Below are positions 26,307 to 36,293 of a DNA stretch of 64,000 bases, piece after piece (the first letter of the stretch is position 1; the number at the start of each line of letters is the position of its first letter). A model generated the notes under the pieces. The model saw nothing but the letters and a program-made list of their open reading frames with translations, searched no databases and had not been told where the DNA came from. The DNA comes from Muricauda sp. SCSIO 64092 (GTDB lineage: Bacteria > Bacteroidota > Bacteroidia > Flavobacteriales > Flavobacteriaceae): the NCBI RefSeq assembly GCF_023016285.1, contig NZ_CP095413.1, forward strand, positions 3,861,001-3,925,000. The letters are read 5' to 3'. The translations under genes and the position numbers were made by a program.

Positions 26307-27518
26307 TTAAATCGCTTTCACGGCTTCCGCTGGATTTAGTTTCACCGCCCTTCTTGCCGGAACCACGGCTGCTATCAATGTCACGGCAAGGGTCATTAAA
26401 GTGATGTTCAAATACAGCACGGATGGTAGTTTTGTGTGTACCCTGGAACCCATCCCAAAGCTTTCCAATCCCTTGCCCACGGCAGAAAGATCAATACCGT
26501 GCGTACCAAAATACGCTATGGTCCAAAGGGACAATATAACCCCCAGGGGTGCTGCTATGAGCGCGAGAAAGAGCGTTTCCAGAATGATCATGGCAAATAC
26601 TTTTCGCCTGTCCATACCAACGGAAAGCAACATCCCTATTTCCCTTTTTCGTTCCAAAACCGCCATGAGCATGGTATTGACAATTCCAAATGTCAGGGCC
26701 AGCAAAATGATACCCATAAAGATGTAGATGAAGTTGCTCATGGTCTTTTGGGCATAACCCAGTTCCGGGGCCAGCTCGTCCCAACTTTCTACCAAATTAT
26801 TTGTGGTGATTTGATTTTTGACCGGTACGGTCTCGTTGATATTATCGCACAGAATGGCAATTTCATGGTAGTTGCCACTTAAACCGACCAAAGGGGCCAG
26901 GTCCTCATATTTTACAAATACGTTTCCCTCGTCAAATGAGCTATTTACCGTTTTAAAGATGCCTTCTATCCTAAAACTGGTGGCTATGGTATTGTTACTG
27001 GAATCCTGAAAGTTGAGCACAACTTTTGAGTTGACTTTTGCCCCTAACTTACTGGCCAGTTTTTCGCCGATTACAATTGGATTTCTCTTTAGTTGGTGCA
27101 AGTAGGTCCCCTGTACCAATCTTTTGGAAATATCCGTGACGTTTTTTTCTTCTTGTGGAAATACCCCCATGATTTTCACGCCATAATTACCATGGGCCGT
27201 AGATGCCATTCCTTGTAATACCAAACGCTTTGAATATGCGGTTACCTGCGCCATGGTATCCATTTGCCGAAATAAGGTCTTACTGCCCGCAATGGTATCC
27301 TTTTTATCAAAATTCTCGAGAAAACCGGCATTGTGTATTTGGATATGGGAAAGAAAGGTATCGATGGAACTCTTTAAACGTTGTTCGTTCAATCCTGCTG
27401 TCATGGCCATGATAAATAGTCCGGACCAGATGCCTAAAACTATGGAAACTATGACAATACCGCTTCGGAGTTTATTTCTCCAAACGTTCCTCCATGCTAT
27501 TCGTAGTAATGTTTTCAT
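26307..27518 (-). CDS. FtsX/MacB-type ABC permease (second copy)
   Basis: A 403-aa permease with an N-terminal helix after the conserved IAWRNVWRNKLRS opening, a periplasmic MacB-PCD domain, and three C-terminal helices with a VLERKREIGMLLSVGM coupling loop. Paralogous to the gene just upstream; 12 bp separate them. With the ATPase it would form a heterodimeric mechanotransmission transporter. The likely cargo is a lipid or lipoprotein, given the LolA-like protein in the operon. Confidence 0.9.
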   Translation of the reverse strand: MKTLLRIAWRNVWRNKLRSGIVIVSIVLGIWSGLFIMAMTAGLNEQRLKSSIDTFLSHIQIHNAGFLENFDKKDTIAGSKTLFRQMDTMAQVTAYSKRLVLQGMASTAHGNYGVKIMGVFPQEEKNVTDISKRLVQGTYLHQLKRNPIVIGEKLASKLGAKVNSKVVLNFQDSSNNTIATSFRIEGIFKTVNSSFDEGNVFVKYEDLAPLVGLSGNYHEIAILCDNINETVPVKNQITTNNLVESWDELAPELGYAQKTMSNFIYIFMGIILLALTFGIVNTMLMAVLERKREIGMLLSVGMDRRKVFAMIILETLFLALIAAPLGVILSLWTIAYFGTHGIDLSAVGKGLESFGMGSRVHTKLPSVLYLNITLMTLAVTLIAAVVPARRAVKLNPAEAVKAI

Positions 27519-27530
27519 TATTGTACAGGT

Positions 27531-28742
27531 TTAGCCCCTCATGGCTTCAAGTGGTCTCAGTTTTTTGATGATCGTAATAGGGTAAAGGGATACGAGCAGG
27601 GCAATGGAAAAAATAAGGGATGCATGGACCAATGGAAGATCGGGCTGTATGTAAAAAGGGATTTCAGCACTAAAACCAAAGGTTTCCATCATTTCGGCTT
27701 CCGTGCCCGGTAATACCAGGGGATCGTAATGTTTCCATAACATGATGGGATAGGCGAAAAGCACGCCGGCCAGTACACCCAATAGGGACAAAATGATGGT
27801 CTCCATAAATACCATGAGCATGAGTTTCCCTTTTTTCATACCTATGGAGACCAACACGCCAAATTCATATTTTCGCTCTTGGGTCATCATGAGCACCGTA
27901 CCAAAAATTCCGAAAATGAGAATCATGTAAAGGATGCCCACCATCAACAATCCACCTATACTATCGGCCAAAATGGTTTGTTGCAGTTCGGGCATCATTT
28001 CTTGCCAGTTCATGATTTCAAAGTTGTCGTCCAACTTACCTGAGATAGCCTCTTGTACGGACCTTAGACGGGCATTGTTTTTCTTATCGATGACAAGGCT
28101 GGTGGCTATTCCATTGGCACTAAAAAGATCCTGGGCATCTTGCAGGGACAGTAATGCCGTGGCCTTGTTCAATGTTGGATTTTTAAGGTCTATGATACCT
28201 GAAACACGAAATTTATCCGCAGCCAACATACCGTGGTAGCCTTGTCCCATGAACACAACGGTGTCATTTATACCTGCTTTAAAATAGGACGCCACCCCTT
28301 TCCCCAAAATGATATCCTTTGAATTTTGGGGAAGTGTGCCCATTACCAGCTTTGCCTCAATATCCTGTAGCTTTTGCTCTTGTTCAAAATTCAATCCGCT
28401 TAATCCTATGACCTTAGTGAGATCCCCTACGGATAGCAATCCATAATTTTCCAATCGGGGCAACAAGGCCTCTACACCTTTTGTGTTCAACACTTTAGTG
28501 ATCAAACTATCGGTCATGACTATGGCCTTATCGATGGAACGTTTGTCCCAGTACCCATTTTCATGTATTTGGATATATCCTGTATAAGAACCTACTACAT
28601 TGTCTATCATGCTTTTATAAGTTCCCAATTGTACAGAACGCATCATTAGGGAAAGGAATACGGCAATTAAGATGGAAGCAGTCGTAATGACACTTCTTTT
28701 TTTATTTCGCCAAATATTTCGCCAGGCAATTTTTAGAATCAC
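27531..28742 (-). CDS. FtsX/MacB-type ABC permease (first copy)
   Basis: A 403-aa permease of the same layout (KIAWRNIWRNKKRSVITT start, large periplasmic domain, late MMTQERKYEFGVLVSIGM coupling loop). It starts at GTG 28742, 18 bp after the LolA-like gene. The two permeases are diverged paralogues, consistent with a heteromeric transporter. Confidence 0.9.
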   Translation of the reverse strand: MILKIAWRNIWRNKKRSVITTASILIAVFLSLMMRSVQLGTYKSMIDNVVGSYTGYIQIHENGYWDKRSIDKAIVMTDSLITKVLNTKGVEALLPRLENYGLLSVGDLTKVIGLSGLNFEQEQKLQDIEAKLVMGTLPQNSKDIILGKGVASYFKAGINDTVVFMGQGYHGMLAADKFRVSGIIDLKNPTLNKATALLSLQDAQDLFSANGIATSLVIDKKNNARLRSVQEAISGKLDDNFEIMNWQEMMPELQQTILADSIGGLLMVGILYMILIFGIFGTVLMMTQERKYEFGVLVSIGMKKGKLMLMVFMETIILSLLGVLAGVLFAYPIMLWKHYDPLVLPGTEAEMMETFGFSAEIPFYIQPDLPLVHASLIFSIALLVSLYPITIIKKLRPLEAMRG

Positions 28743-28760
28743 TGGTTTACCATTTAAGGA

Positions 28761-29501
28761 TTAGTGGATACGCTTCATGTAATTTGTGGTGAAGTATTCA
28801 TCAGGGATGTCCATATCAAACTTCCACTGGTTATATGTAATCACGGTAGATTGCCCCGGTTTGTCCACGGGCTTAACGGTCAGTTTTGAAGGGAGTAGCT
28901 TACCATCAAACGTCTTGACCTGGGATCCTACCATTTGGTTCACTAAAAAAAGATCCTCGTCATAATAATCCGTTTGCATCTGCATGTACTCTTTTTTGTC
29001 GATCCAGATGATAATCTTTCCCCAAACAACGGCGGCATTGGGTTTTGGGGTCAGTTCAATTTTCCAAGAGGGGTAACCTTCCTTCACTTCTTCACCAATG
29101 ATTTTTTTGGTGTAATCGGTTACCAAGGAAGATTGTTTGATCAAATCATCATTGGTCAGGTCCGTTCCCATCCAATTTTGCAGCATCATGGAGGGCGGAA
29201 ACTTTATGGTCCTTTCCAGGGTAAGAAGATAATTCCAAACCTCCTTTTCCCGCATTAGAAATACGGTACCCTTTTCCTTTGCTGGACTTGTTATAACGGA
29301 AACGGAATGGTCCGAGCCCCTGGTCCATCCCTTCATTTTCATCTCTTTGGACCATTTTGGCCGAATGATATCAATGGTCAGTTCCGTATAGGAAGACGTT
29401 CCCCTTAATTTGTCATCGGATGTTTTGACAATTTCATCAGCACTTTGACCGAATGAAATGGATGTCATCACCATAAAAACGACTACTATCTTTAATTTCA
29501 T
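28761..29501 (-). CDS. Outer membrane lipoprotein-sorting (LolA-like) protein
   Basis: A 246-aa periplasmic protein with a signal peptide (residues 1-19) and the LolA/LppX-type fold described for 'outer membrane lipoprotein-sorting protein' entries: ELTIDIIRPKWSKEMKMKGW, VWNYLLTLERTIKFPPSMMLQNWMG, and EGYPSWKIELTPKP. Members carry a hydrophobic ligand in a half-barrel. Position between a TetR regulator (4-bp overlap) and two FtsX permeases suggests it receives the substrate from the ABC transporter for delivery to the outer membrane barrel. Confidence 0.85.
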   Translation of the reverse strand: MKLKIVVVFMVMTSISFGQSADEIVKTSDDKLRGTSSYTELTIDIIRPKWSKEMKMKGWTRGSDHSVSVITSPAKEKGTVFLMREKEVWNYLLTLERTIKFPPSMMLQNWMGTDLTNDDLIKQSSLVTDYTKKIIGEEVKEGYPSWKIELTPKPNAAVVWGKIIIWIDKKEYMQMQTDYYDEDLFLVNQMVGSQVKTFDGKLLPSKLTVKPVDKPGQSTVITYNQWKFDMDIPDEYFTTNYMKRIH

Positions 29502-30100
29502 TGCTCTTCACTTTTTTGGTTCATATAACCATTAATAATGTTTTCCTTGATTTTTTTCAGGGGATAACTGTCACCAAAAACCATGTATTGAATGCCTATC
29601 CCATCAATCAATGCCCCAAGTTTGAAAGCTTCATTTTCCGGATCCGGATGACCCATCGCAATGAAAAGTTCCTGTAGTTGCTGGGCCAGATCTTTGTAGA
29701 TAGTGGAAATGGTTTGATGAACGGACGGAATGGATGCCACATGTATGGCCAGGGAAACGATTAGGCCCCACAATTCCTTCTTTTCTTCCAGCACGGTAAA
29801 GAATCCCTCAATCACTTCCCTGATAATTTCTTCAGGATTAAGGTCTTTTAATCGATCTTCGGATAAGTTGAGATCCGTGGCCTCTTTCAAGACAAAGTCA
29901 ATGGCTGCGTTCAGTAATTCCTCCTTGTTTTCAAAATAGCTGTAAAGAAGGCCTTTAGACATCTTTACTTCCTTGGCAATATCACTTATTGAGGTATTGA
30001 AATAACCTCTTGTGGCAAATAAGTTCAATGCTTCGGAAACAATATGTTCCCGCTTTGCCTTTCTATGTGCAGCTAATTGCTCTTCTGTTCGTGGACTCAT
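29498..30100 (-). CDS. TetR/AcrR regulator of the export operon
   Basis: A 200-aa regulator. HTH at about 20-65: IVSEALNLFATRGYFNTSISDIAKEVKMS with KGLLYSYFENKEELL. It is the first gene of the operon and overlaps the LolA-like gene by ATGA. A TetR-type palindrome overlapping a -7 box lies 10 bp before its start codon, so autoregulation of the whole operon is likely. Confidence 0.95.
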   Translation of the reverse strand: MSPRTEEQLAAHRKAKREHIVSEALNLFATRGYFNTSISDIAKEVKMSKGLLYSYFENKEELLNAAIDFVLKEATDLNLSEDRLKDLNPEEIIREVIEGFFTVLEEKKELWGLIVSLAIHVASIPSVHQTISTIYKDLAQQLQELFIAMGHPDPENEAFKLGALIDGIGIQYMVFGDSYPLKKIKENIINGYMNQKSEEQ

Positions 30101-30109
30101 TTTTTAAAA

Positions 30110-30130
30110 TTGAACGATCGGTCAAAATTA
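30110..30130 (-). promoter_or_regulatory. TetR operator overlapping a TAnnTTTG -7 box
   Basis: TTGAACGATCGGTCAA (30110-30125) is a near-perfect palindrome around CGATCG, typical of TetR/AcrR operators. On the minus strand a Bacteroidota -7 box TAATTTTG lies at 30123-30130, so repressor binding would block the promoter. No clear -33 TTTG was found at the expected spacing. Confidence 0.6.
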
Positions 30131-30429
30131 AAAAATAATTGTAAGTCAGAATAGCTTTGTGAATTATTTAACAAAAATAAAATGGTCCAATACGTCCGAT
30201 GATTGCCGTTGGATAAAGAAAGGAACTGGCTTTTGAAGGCATAGCAATACTGATGCCAGTGCTCGTGCCATATGTTGGTCAACGTGCGGATTTCAATAGC
30301 CATCCAACCGGCAACCTAGGTTAGGGGGTAGTACTGGGATTCTTGGCTTTGGACCTTATTCCGACTGGTTTTATCAACCACTTAGTTCCTCCAATGCGAT
30401 AGATCTATTCATTGGGACTTGCAGCTACC
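30131..30429. other. Non-coding gap
   Basis: About 300 bp between the TetR promoter and the end of the alpha/beta hydrolase gene. No gene is seen. The AT-rich part nearest 30131 probably holds the remaining promoter elements of the export operon. Confidence 0.5.
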
Positions 30430-31263
30430 TTATCCGTCAATAAATTTTATCGTCTTTGCAATGGATTCCTCGGAATCGACTCCGATCCAGAACAGATGCC
30501 CCCATGTATTTTTAAGGATTTCAAGTCTTGAATCGGCAATCATTTCATGTGCGTGTTCGGCATGGGATAAAGGGACGGAATTGTCATTTTCACTATGGAT
30601 CACAAGTGTGGGGCATTTGACTTTGGCGATTACGTTAGCGTTAAGGTTATGGCGGATATCATTTAAAAAGCCCTGTCCAGAATTGTAATGGCTTAGGGCA
30701 AAAATCAATTCTTGAATAGCTTGTTTTTCGAATCTTCCAATGGGATTTTTGGAAAACTGGGGGTAAAAGCTTCTGGCCATCGCCCTGGGAAATAGCTTTG
30801 AAAAGAGCCGTACCATCCCCCAGGTCAATTTTTCAATTTTGGGGTGAAATATAACGTGTGCCGTTTTATACGTCCTCTCATTTTTTTCAAGCCATTTTTT
30901 TGAAACCGCGGAAGCCAAAACCAATTTACGTACCCTGCTGGGGTAGTTGGCGGCCAACGCAATTGCGGTAGGTCCGCCTGCGGAAATACCATAAACAACT
31001 ATCGGTTCAACCGACAAAAAATCCAGTAATTCTGCAATCAGCTCTGCGGATTTCCGTGGGGTTCCATTACCAATTAGTGGAGTTCTTCCGTATCCAGGAC
31101 GGGATGGGACAATCAATTGAAACTTTTCCAAATCGAAACCTTTATGGCAAAGCGCCTCCTTACAGTTTGAATGTCCTCCGTGTACAAATACCACTGGGAT
31201 TCCCCTTCCGATTGAGCGGTATTCAATGTCCCCGAGTCCTGTGGTTATGACTTTACTGTCCAT
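30430..31263 (-). CDS. Alpha/beta-fold hydrolase
   Basis: A 277-aa cytosolic alpha/beta hydrolase. The oxyanion region is VFVHGGHS, the nucleophile elbow is GISAGG (G-x-S-x-G), the acid is in HSENDNSVP and the catalytic His in TWGHLFW. The class includes esterases, haloperoxidases and lactonases; the substrate cannot be told. Single gene. Confidence 0.85.
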   Translation of the reverse strand: MDSKVITTGLGDIEYRSIGRGIPVVFVHGGHSNCKEALCHKGFDLEKFQLIVPSRPGYGRTPLIGNGTPRKSAELIAELLDFLSVEPIVVYGISAGGPTAIALAANYPSRVRKLVLASAVSKKWLEKNERTYKTAHVIFHPKIEKLTWGMVRLFSKLFPRAMARSFYPQFSKNPIGRFEKQAIQELIFALSHYNSGQGFLNDIRHNLNANVIAKVKCPTLVIHSENDNSVPLSHAEHAHEMIADSRLEILKNTWGHLFWIGVDSEESIAKTIKFIDG

Positions 31264-32366
31264 TTTCGTTTACCATGCATTTCGGGTACAAGTAACTACA
31301 ATAATTATGATTTTTCCCGGCATGTGGAATGGAATTAAGTAAGCAAACGTGTTCATTTTCCATAAAAAGGTTGAACATTTTTGTTCTTTACCCATTCTTG
31401 GTCTTTTTAAGAGGTGTGGAGCCTTTTGATGTTTGGGTAAAATCAAAAACAGAAACAAAAAATATTAAAATAATGTAAATTTAATGTAAATAAATTGTAA
31501 ATTTATATCATGGTTATTCGGATACATATCAAAATTCCATATACCCGTATTCATTTTTGGTATTCTAAACTTAGCGTTTGGGGCAAGCTTTATGCAAAAA
31601 AATACCGACAGTTTTTCTATTTTGCCCTGTTTTCATAAAACTATGGAACACCAGTTGAAGGCGCCCCCCAATCCATACAAAAAGCCATCTTTCAAAAATC
31701 TTTGGATAAATCTGTATTTCGGTTTTGTAATGGCAACAGAAATTTGATGTTGTCAATCTCCTTGAATACGGACTGTCAACCAAAATCCATTTGATGGTTT
31801 TGCTTCTTTGCAGCTGTTCGGGAAGCTGCAGTACGGGGCAAAAGATAAGATTTACCCTGATTTGGTCTTTCGTCCTATAAGGGAAATCCAAGCGAATCTA
31901 TAGCGAGGTCCCAATTTGGATTGTATTAGGACGAATTCGTTCCTCCATACGGGGTTTACCCTTTAAATGACTTCGGCAGGATTTGGTCCTAGTTTCTGAA
32001 GTGCTATATTTTAAAGGATTTTTTAACCTAACAAAAATATGTTGACCAATTTGTTGAAGGTCTATTTAATTGTAATTGAAGTCATTTGACTTTCATTTCC
32101 AAAGTAAGAGTCCTAAATTTTAAAACAAAACCTATTTTGGAATGAATAAAGCTACTGCTTCGGTGAAAAAACCTACAAAAACTCTTTTTTGAAAGCAACC
32201 TAAGCATGGAAATGGCATCTTTTGTGTTACAGAAATTTCCATAAATATTAACGATTTGAACAAAATAAATACCTTTTGAAATTGTTTGAATAAAACCTAC
32301 GTAAAGTATGTGTTTGAAATAATTTCAAAAGTTCCAAAGTCTTATGGCAACCTAACCTACTTGACC
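31264..32366. other. Long AT-rich non-coding region with a tRNA-tail-like relic
   Basis: No convincing gene in 1.1 kb. It contains a run of near-repeats of AATGTAAATTT around 31470-31505. At 31968-31985 there is TGACTTCGGCAGGATTTG, which matches the 3' end of the tRNA-Arg at 40.7 kb except for one base and its copy at 37.95 kb. The last 150 bp should hold the promoter of the large secreted protein. A minus-strand frame at 31571-31891 has no protein-like features. Confidence 0.5.
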
Positions 32367-35300
32367 ATGAAATACAGCTACTTTCCTAAAGGTATCGTGT
32401 TCCTCCTTTCGCTATTGTGTACCATGCATAATTTTGGCCAGGTGCTGTCCGTAAACCCCCAGGATTCCTTGGTGGTCCTGGAATTCCACAATCGGCTCCG
32501 GGCTGAGGGATGGCCAAGCCAATGGGACGATACCACACCTGCACGACAATGGAACGGAATTTTTTGGGAACCTTTAGCCAATGGCAGGGTAACGGGAGTC
32601 TCGTTAATGGGCAACGGTTCCTTTACGGCTGAAAGTATGCCCATGGCAATTACCGTGCTCAAAGATTTGGATGAACTGGAAGAACTGTATATAAACAGTT
32701 TTGGACTTGAACGGGTCACTTCGGAAATTGGAGAACTCACACAGCTCAAGGTCCTACATCTGTCTGATAACGAACTGTCGGTTTTACCACCGGAAATCAA
32801 CAACCTTGGGAACCTTGAATTGCTGTTCATGGACAGGAACCGTTTTACATCGCTTCCCAACTTGTCCGGTCTCACAAATCTAAATACCCTCTCGTTGACC
32901 CAAAACTATGACCTGGAAGAAGTAGCACTGGACAATCTGGTAAGCCTTGAGATCTTAAGACTGGATTTCTGCCCCATTACTGAACTGCCCGAAACCATTG
33001 GCCAATTGACCAATCTGCGTATCTTGAACGTGGACCAATGCAAGCTTTCGTCCTTGCCCGATGCCATGGCCGATTTGGTCTCTCTCCAGGAACTGCGCAT
33101 GCTGCGCAATGAATTCAATACCCTACCGCCCGTGGTCGGAAGCATTCGTTCATTGCTCCTATTGGATGTCGCCTTCAACAAATTGACTGAACTGCCCACC
33201 GAATTGGGTCAGTTGGAAAATCTGGTGGACATTCGTTTCAACCATAACCTATTTACCGTTTTTCCATCCTCTATCCTGGATCTGCCCGCATTACGGGGCA
33301 TCAATGGCAGCAATAACCAAATAACGGGAAACATCCCTTCCCAGTTGTTCACCGTTACCAGCACATTGATCGATTTGTCCGATAACGATCTGTCGGGAGA
33401 AATCTTGTTGGGCCCAGGGGGCCAGGTGCCCCAACGGCTGCATATACCGGGGAACCGGTTCGAGCTGAAGGACATCCATACCCTCTATCCGGCCTTGGCT
33501 TTGGCCGGTACCGATTTGGAATTCAATCCCCAACAGTTGATAGGTTCCAACACTATCATGATACCGGAGGCAGGCACGGACATTGTCATAACGGTAGACG
33601 ACTACACCCCTCTGGCCGGGGCTCAAGTGAATTGGTACAGGTCCAACTCGGTCAACGGAAAACTTTCTGCAGATTTTTTGGGCCAGGGCAATTCCTGGAC
33701 ATTGAACGACTTTGACCCAAGCACTGACGGGGGCGTGTTCTTTTGCAAGGTCACCCATTCCGATCTGCTGGGCCTTGAACTGGAAAGTGAGGAAATCCGA
33801 GTCATCGGTACCAATGGTGCACCCCTATTGTTCGCTGAGAATCTAAAATTCAGAAAGGACAACATCCCTTTTTTTACCTTCAATGCTACCGATGATTATA
33901 CCAATGGACAGGACCTGGTATGGGATATTTCAGGTTCCACCCGATTTTCCTTTTTGGAACTTCCCTTCATCGGGATAGAGCGCAGGGAGATCATACTCAC
34001 AGACCCGGATTGGTCCGGAAGCGAGCTGGTGGAACTGCGGGTAACGGACGAACAGGGGAACACTACAACGGAAACGGTCACGATTACCGTATTGGAAGAG
34101 ACCAATGCTCCACCCGAAATTGGAACAGTGCCCCCAATCTATTTGAATTTTGATTTCTCGTTGCCCAATATAGGGGCGACAACCTGTCCGGAGACGTTCT
34201 ATTTCAGTGCCATCGCACTCTTGAACCCCTTCGTTTCTGACGATTTCGACGATATGGAGGACCTTACAATACGTATCCATCCCAACAACCCCGATGAACT
34301 TTTGACCCATGAATTAAGCGTCAACATTGGTGATGGGGGCCCTAGAAAGGATATCAATGCCTTATCTACATCCTGTGGAAATACCTTTTTTAGCGTGACC
34401 TTTACTCTGGAAGTCGAGGACAGGGAAGGAGGCAGTAGCAGCCGGGAAGTTGTTATCATCAACGATCCCGCCAATACATCACCACAAGTTTTGCCCATAC
34501 CGGAACAGGTCATCGTAAAGGGCAGTACAGACTTCCCCCTGTTGGACCTTACACCTTATGTGAGCGATGACAACCTACAGTTGGACCAATTGGAATTCTC
34601 TGTAATCAGTCAATCGGACATCGCTGTTGAATTCGAGAAGGAGGATGGAACGGTGATAGTCAATGCCTCGCCGATCAATTTGGACAGCAGTTATACCGAT
34701 ACGGTGCGTATACTGGTCCATGAGTCTACAAATCCTCAGTTCAATACGGAATTTACCATCACCTATCGTATACTGGAGAATGGGATTTTGGTATCCGGGA
34801 CTATATTGAAAGAAGATGCAACGCCAATTGCAGGGGTGGAACTCACAGGTTTCGAACGACCTGTTTCCACTGATAATCAAGGATTCTATACCATGGAAGT
34901 TACCCCAGGATGGACGGGAACCGTTGTGCCCGTATTGACAGGGTATACCTTTTCTCCTGAGAACACGGCGCTCTCCAATCTACAAAACGTTGTAGATGGA
35001 ATCGATTTTATCGGTACCCCTTTGATCGAACGCTATACCATTTCGGGAAGAATCGTCGATGAAACTGGGAACCCTTTACCCAATGTCCTATTAGGGGGAT
35101 TTACCGATACCATTTCCACGGATGCCAACGGTGTCTTTGTCGCAAGTGAGGAAGCAGGATGGACTGGAACGGTGATACCGAAGCTACAGGGCCATACCTT
35201 CTCCCCGGAAAGTATAATGATTACTGACCTGCAGGCGGACAGGGCCTCGATAGACTTTACGGCAGTAGCGAATCCCATGGAATTTTCCATATCCGGACGG

Positions 35301-36272
35301 GTGCTGGATGTAATGGGCAATCCTGTTCCGAACGTTGTCATAAACGGTTTTAGCAGTATTGTCAGTACGCACAGTGACGGAACCTACACTGTTACCCAGA
35401 CCATTGGCTGGTCGGGCAGCATTTCACCGGAACTGGACGGATACACCTTCTCCCCGGAAAATGTAATGATTGCTGACCTAAAGACAGACTTGGCCTCGGT
35501 AGACTTTATGGCAGTAGTGAATCCCATGGAGTTTTCCATATCCGGAACGGTAATGGACATCATGGGCAATCCCGTTCCGAACGTTGTCATAAACGGTTTT
35601 AGTGGTATGGTCAGTACCGATGGCAATGGAAACTATCGTACCAATGAAACCGCTGGATGGTCAAGCACCCTCTTCCCAGAATTACAGGGATATATTTTTG
35701 TCCCTGAACGTATAGTGATACCGGACCTTGCTTCGGATCGAACGGACGCCGATTTTACCGCTATCGCCATTCCAATTGAGTTTGCCATCTCAGGTACCGT
35801 AACCGATCAAGAGGGGAACCCTATGGAAAGTGTCCTTTTAAAAGGTTTTACCAAGGATGTAATCTCCGATATGGACGGTCATTTTGGGACAACGGAAAGT
35901 ATGGGATGGTCCGGTCTTATCGTCCCGGAACTGGAAGGCCATCGTTTTGAACCTGAAACGTTTGGGATTGTCGCTCTGGACAGGGACCGCATCGTCGATT
36001 TTGAGGCAATTTCAGATTCCACCAATAAGATCGTTAAAATGCGGATCTATCCCAACCCAGGGGAGGATGGGGAGTTCACCATTGTGCTCCCACAGCCTGA
36101 ACCGATAAGATCCATTCGCATTTTTGGAAGCTCGGGAAGGCTTGTCCACGAATCACAGGTCGAAGGAACGTTCGATTCCTATACCGTGGAACATGCCCTG
36201 CCCACTGGTCTGTATACCCTTGAGGTTAGAACCGGGAAAGATAGGATGGCGCAAAAGCTGCTGGTTCGATGA
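32367..36272 (+). CDS. Large secreted leucine-rich-repeat adhesin with five tandem repeats and T9SS sorting domain
   Basis: The ATG at 32367 is chosen because it opens on the signal peptide (FPKGIVFLLSLLCTMHNFGQ); the frame is also open upstream from a TTG at 32286. The product is about 1,302 aa. Leucine-rich repeats of the SDS22/disease-resistance style cover about 75-370 (L..L..N.L..LP). Ig/cadherin-like domains follow. Five tandem repeats of ~83 residues (bases about 34785-36020) share ISG-V-D--GNP-PNV---GF and GW-G---PEL-GY-FSPE. The last ~75 residues start MRIYPNPG and end in basic MAQKLLVR, a type A T9SS sorting domain. The protein is therefore expected on the cell surface or secreted, probably for adhesion or glycan contact. 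Confidence 0.9.
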   Translation: MKYSYFPKGIVFLLSLLCTMHNFGQVLSVNPQDSLVVLEFHNRLRAEGWPSQWDDTTPARQWNGIFWEPLANGRVTGVSLMGNGSFTAESMPMAITVLKDLDELEELYINSFGLERVTSEIGELTQLKVLHLSDNELSVLPPEINNLGNLELLFMDRNRFTSLPNLSGLTNLNTLSLTQNYDLEEVALDNLVSLEILRLDFCPITELPETIGQLTNLRILNVDQCKLSSLPDAMADLVSLQELRMLRNEFNTLPPVVGSIRSLLLLDVAFNKLTELPTELGQLENLVDIRFNHNLFTVFPSSILDLPALRGINGSNNQITGNIPSQLFTVTSTLIDLSDNDLSGEILLGPGGQVPQRLHIPGNRFELKDIHTLYPALALAGTDLEFNPQQLIGSNTIMIPEAGTDIVITVDDYTPLAGAQVNWYRSNSVNGKLSADFLGQGNSWTLNDFDPSTDGGVFFCKVTHSDLLGLELESEEIRVIGTNGAPLLFAENLKFRKDNIPFFTFNATDDYTNGQDLVWDISGSTRFSFLELPFIGIERREIILTDPDWSGSELVELRVTDEQGNTTTETVTITVLEETNAPPEIGTVPPIYLNFDFSLPNIGATTCPETFYFSAIALLNPFVSDDFDDMEDLTIRIHPNNPDELLTHELSVNIGDGGPRKDINALSTSCGNTFFSVTFTLEVEDREGGSSSREVVIINDPANTSPQVLPIPEQVIVKGSTDFPLLDLTPYVSDDNLQLDQLEFSVISQSDIAVEFEKEDGTVIVNASPINLDSSYTDTVRILVHESTNPQFNTEFTITYRILENGILVSGTILKEDATPIAGVELTGFERPVSTDNQGFYTMEVTPGWTGTVVPVLTGYTFSPENTALSNLQNVVDGIDFIGTPLIERYTISGRIVDETGNPLPNVLLGGFTDTISTDANGVFVASEEAGWTGTVIPKLQGHTFSPESIMITDLQADRASIDFTAVANPMEFSISGRVLDVMGNPVPNVVINGFSSIVSTHSDGTYTVTQTIGWSGSISPELDGYTFSPENVMIADLKTDLASVDFMAVVNPMEFSISGTVMDIMGNPVPNVVINGFSGMVSTDGNGNYRTNETAGWSSTLFPELQGYIFVPERIVIPDLASDRTDADFTAIAIPIEFAISGTVTDQEGNPMESVLLKGFTKDVISDMDGHFGTTESMGWSGLIVPELEGHRFEPETFGIVALDRDRIVDFEAISDSTNKIVKMRIYPNPGEDGEFTIVLPQPEPIRSIRIFGSSGRLVHESQVEGTFDSYTVEHALPTGLYTLEVRTGKDRMAQKLLVR
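34785..36020 (+). repeat. Five in-frame ~249-bp tandem repeats
   Basis: Repeat units begin near 34785, 35037, 35283, 35532 and 35781. Units 3 and 4 are nearly identical over GGCAATCC-GTTCCGAACG and the following bases, showing recent duplication or homogenisation. Each unit encodes one beta-sandwich-like (carboxypeptidase-regulatory-like) domain. Confidence 0.85.
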
Positions 36273-36293
36273 TTTAGGTGGTTTGTCAATACG

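Noticed and set aside
31571..31891. 106-codon minus-strand frame
   Set aside because: No motif, low-complexity composition unlike neighbouring genes, and no promoter or partner.
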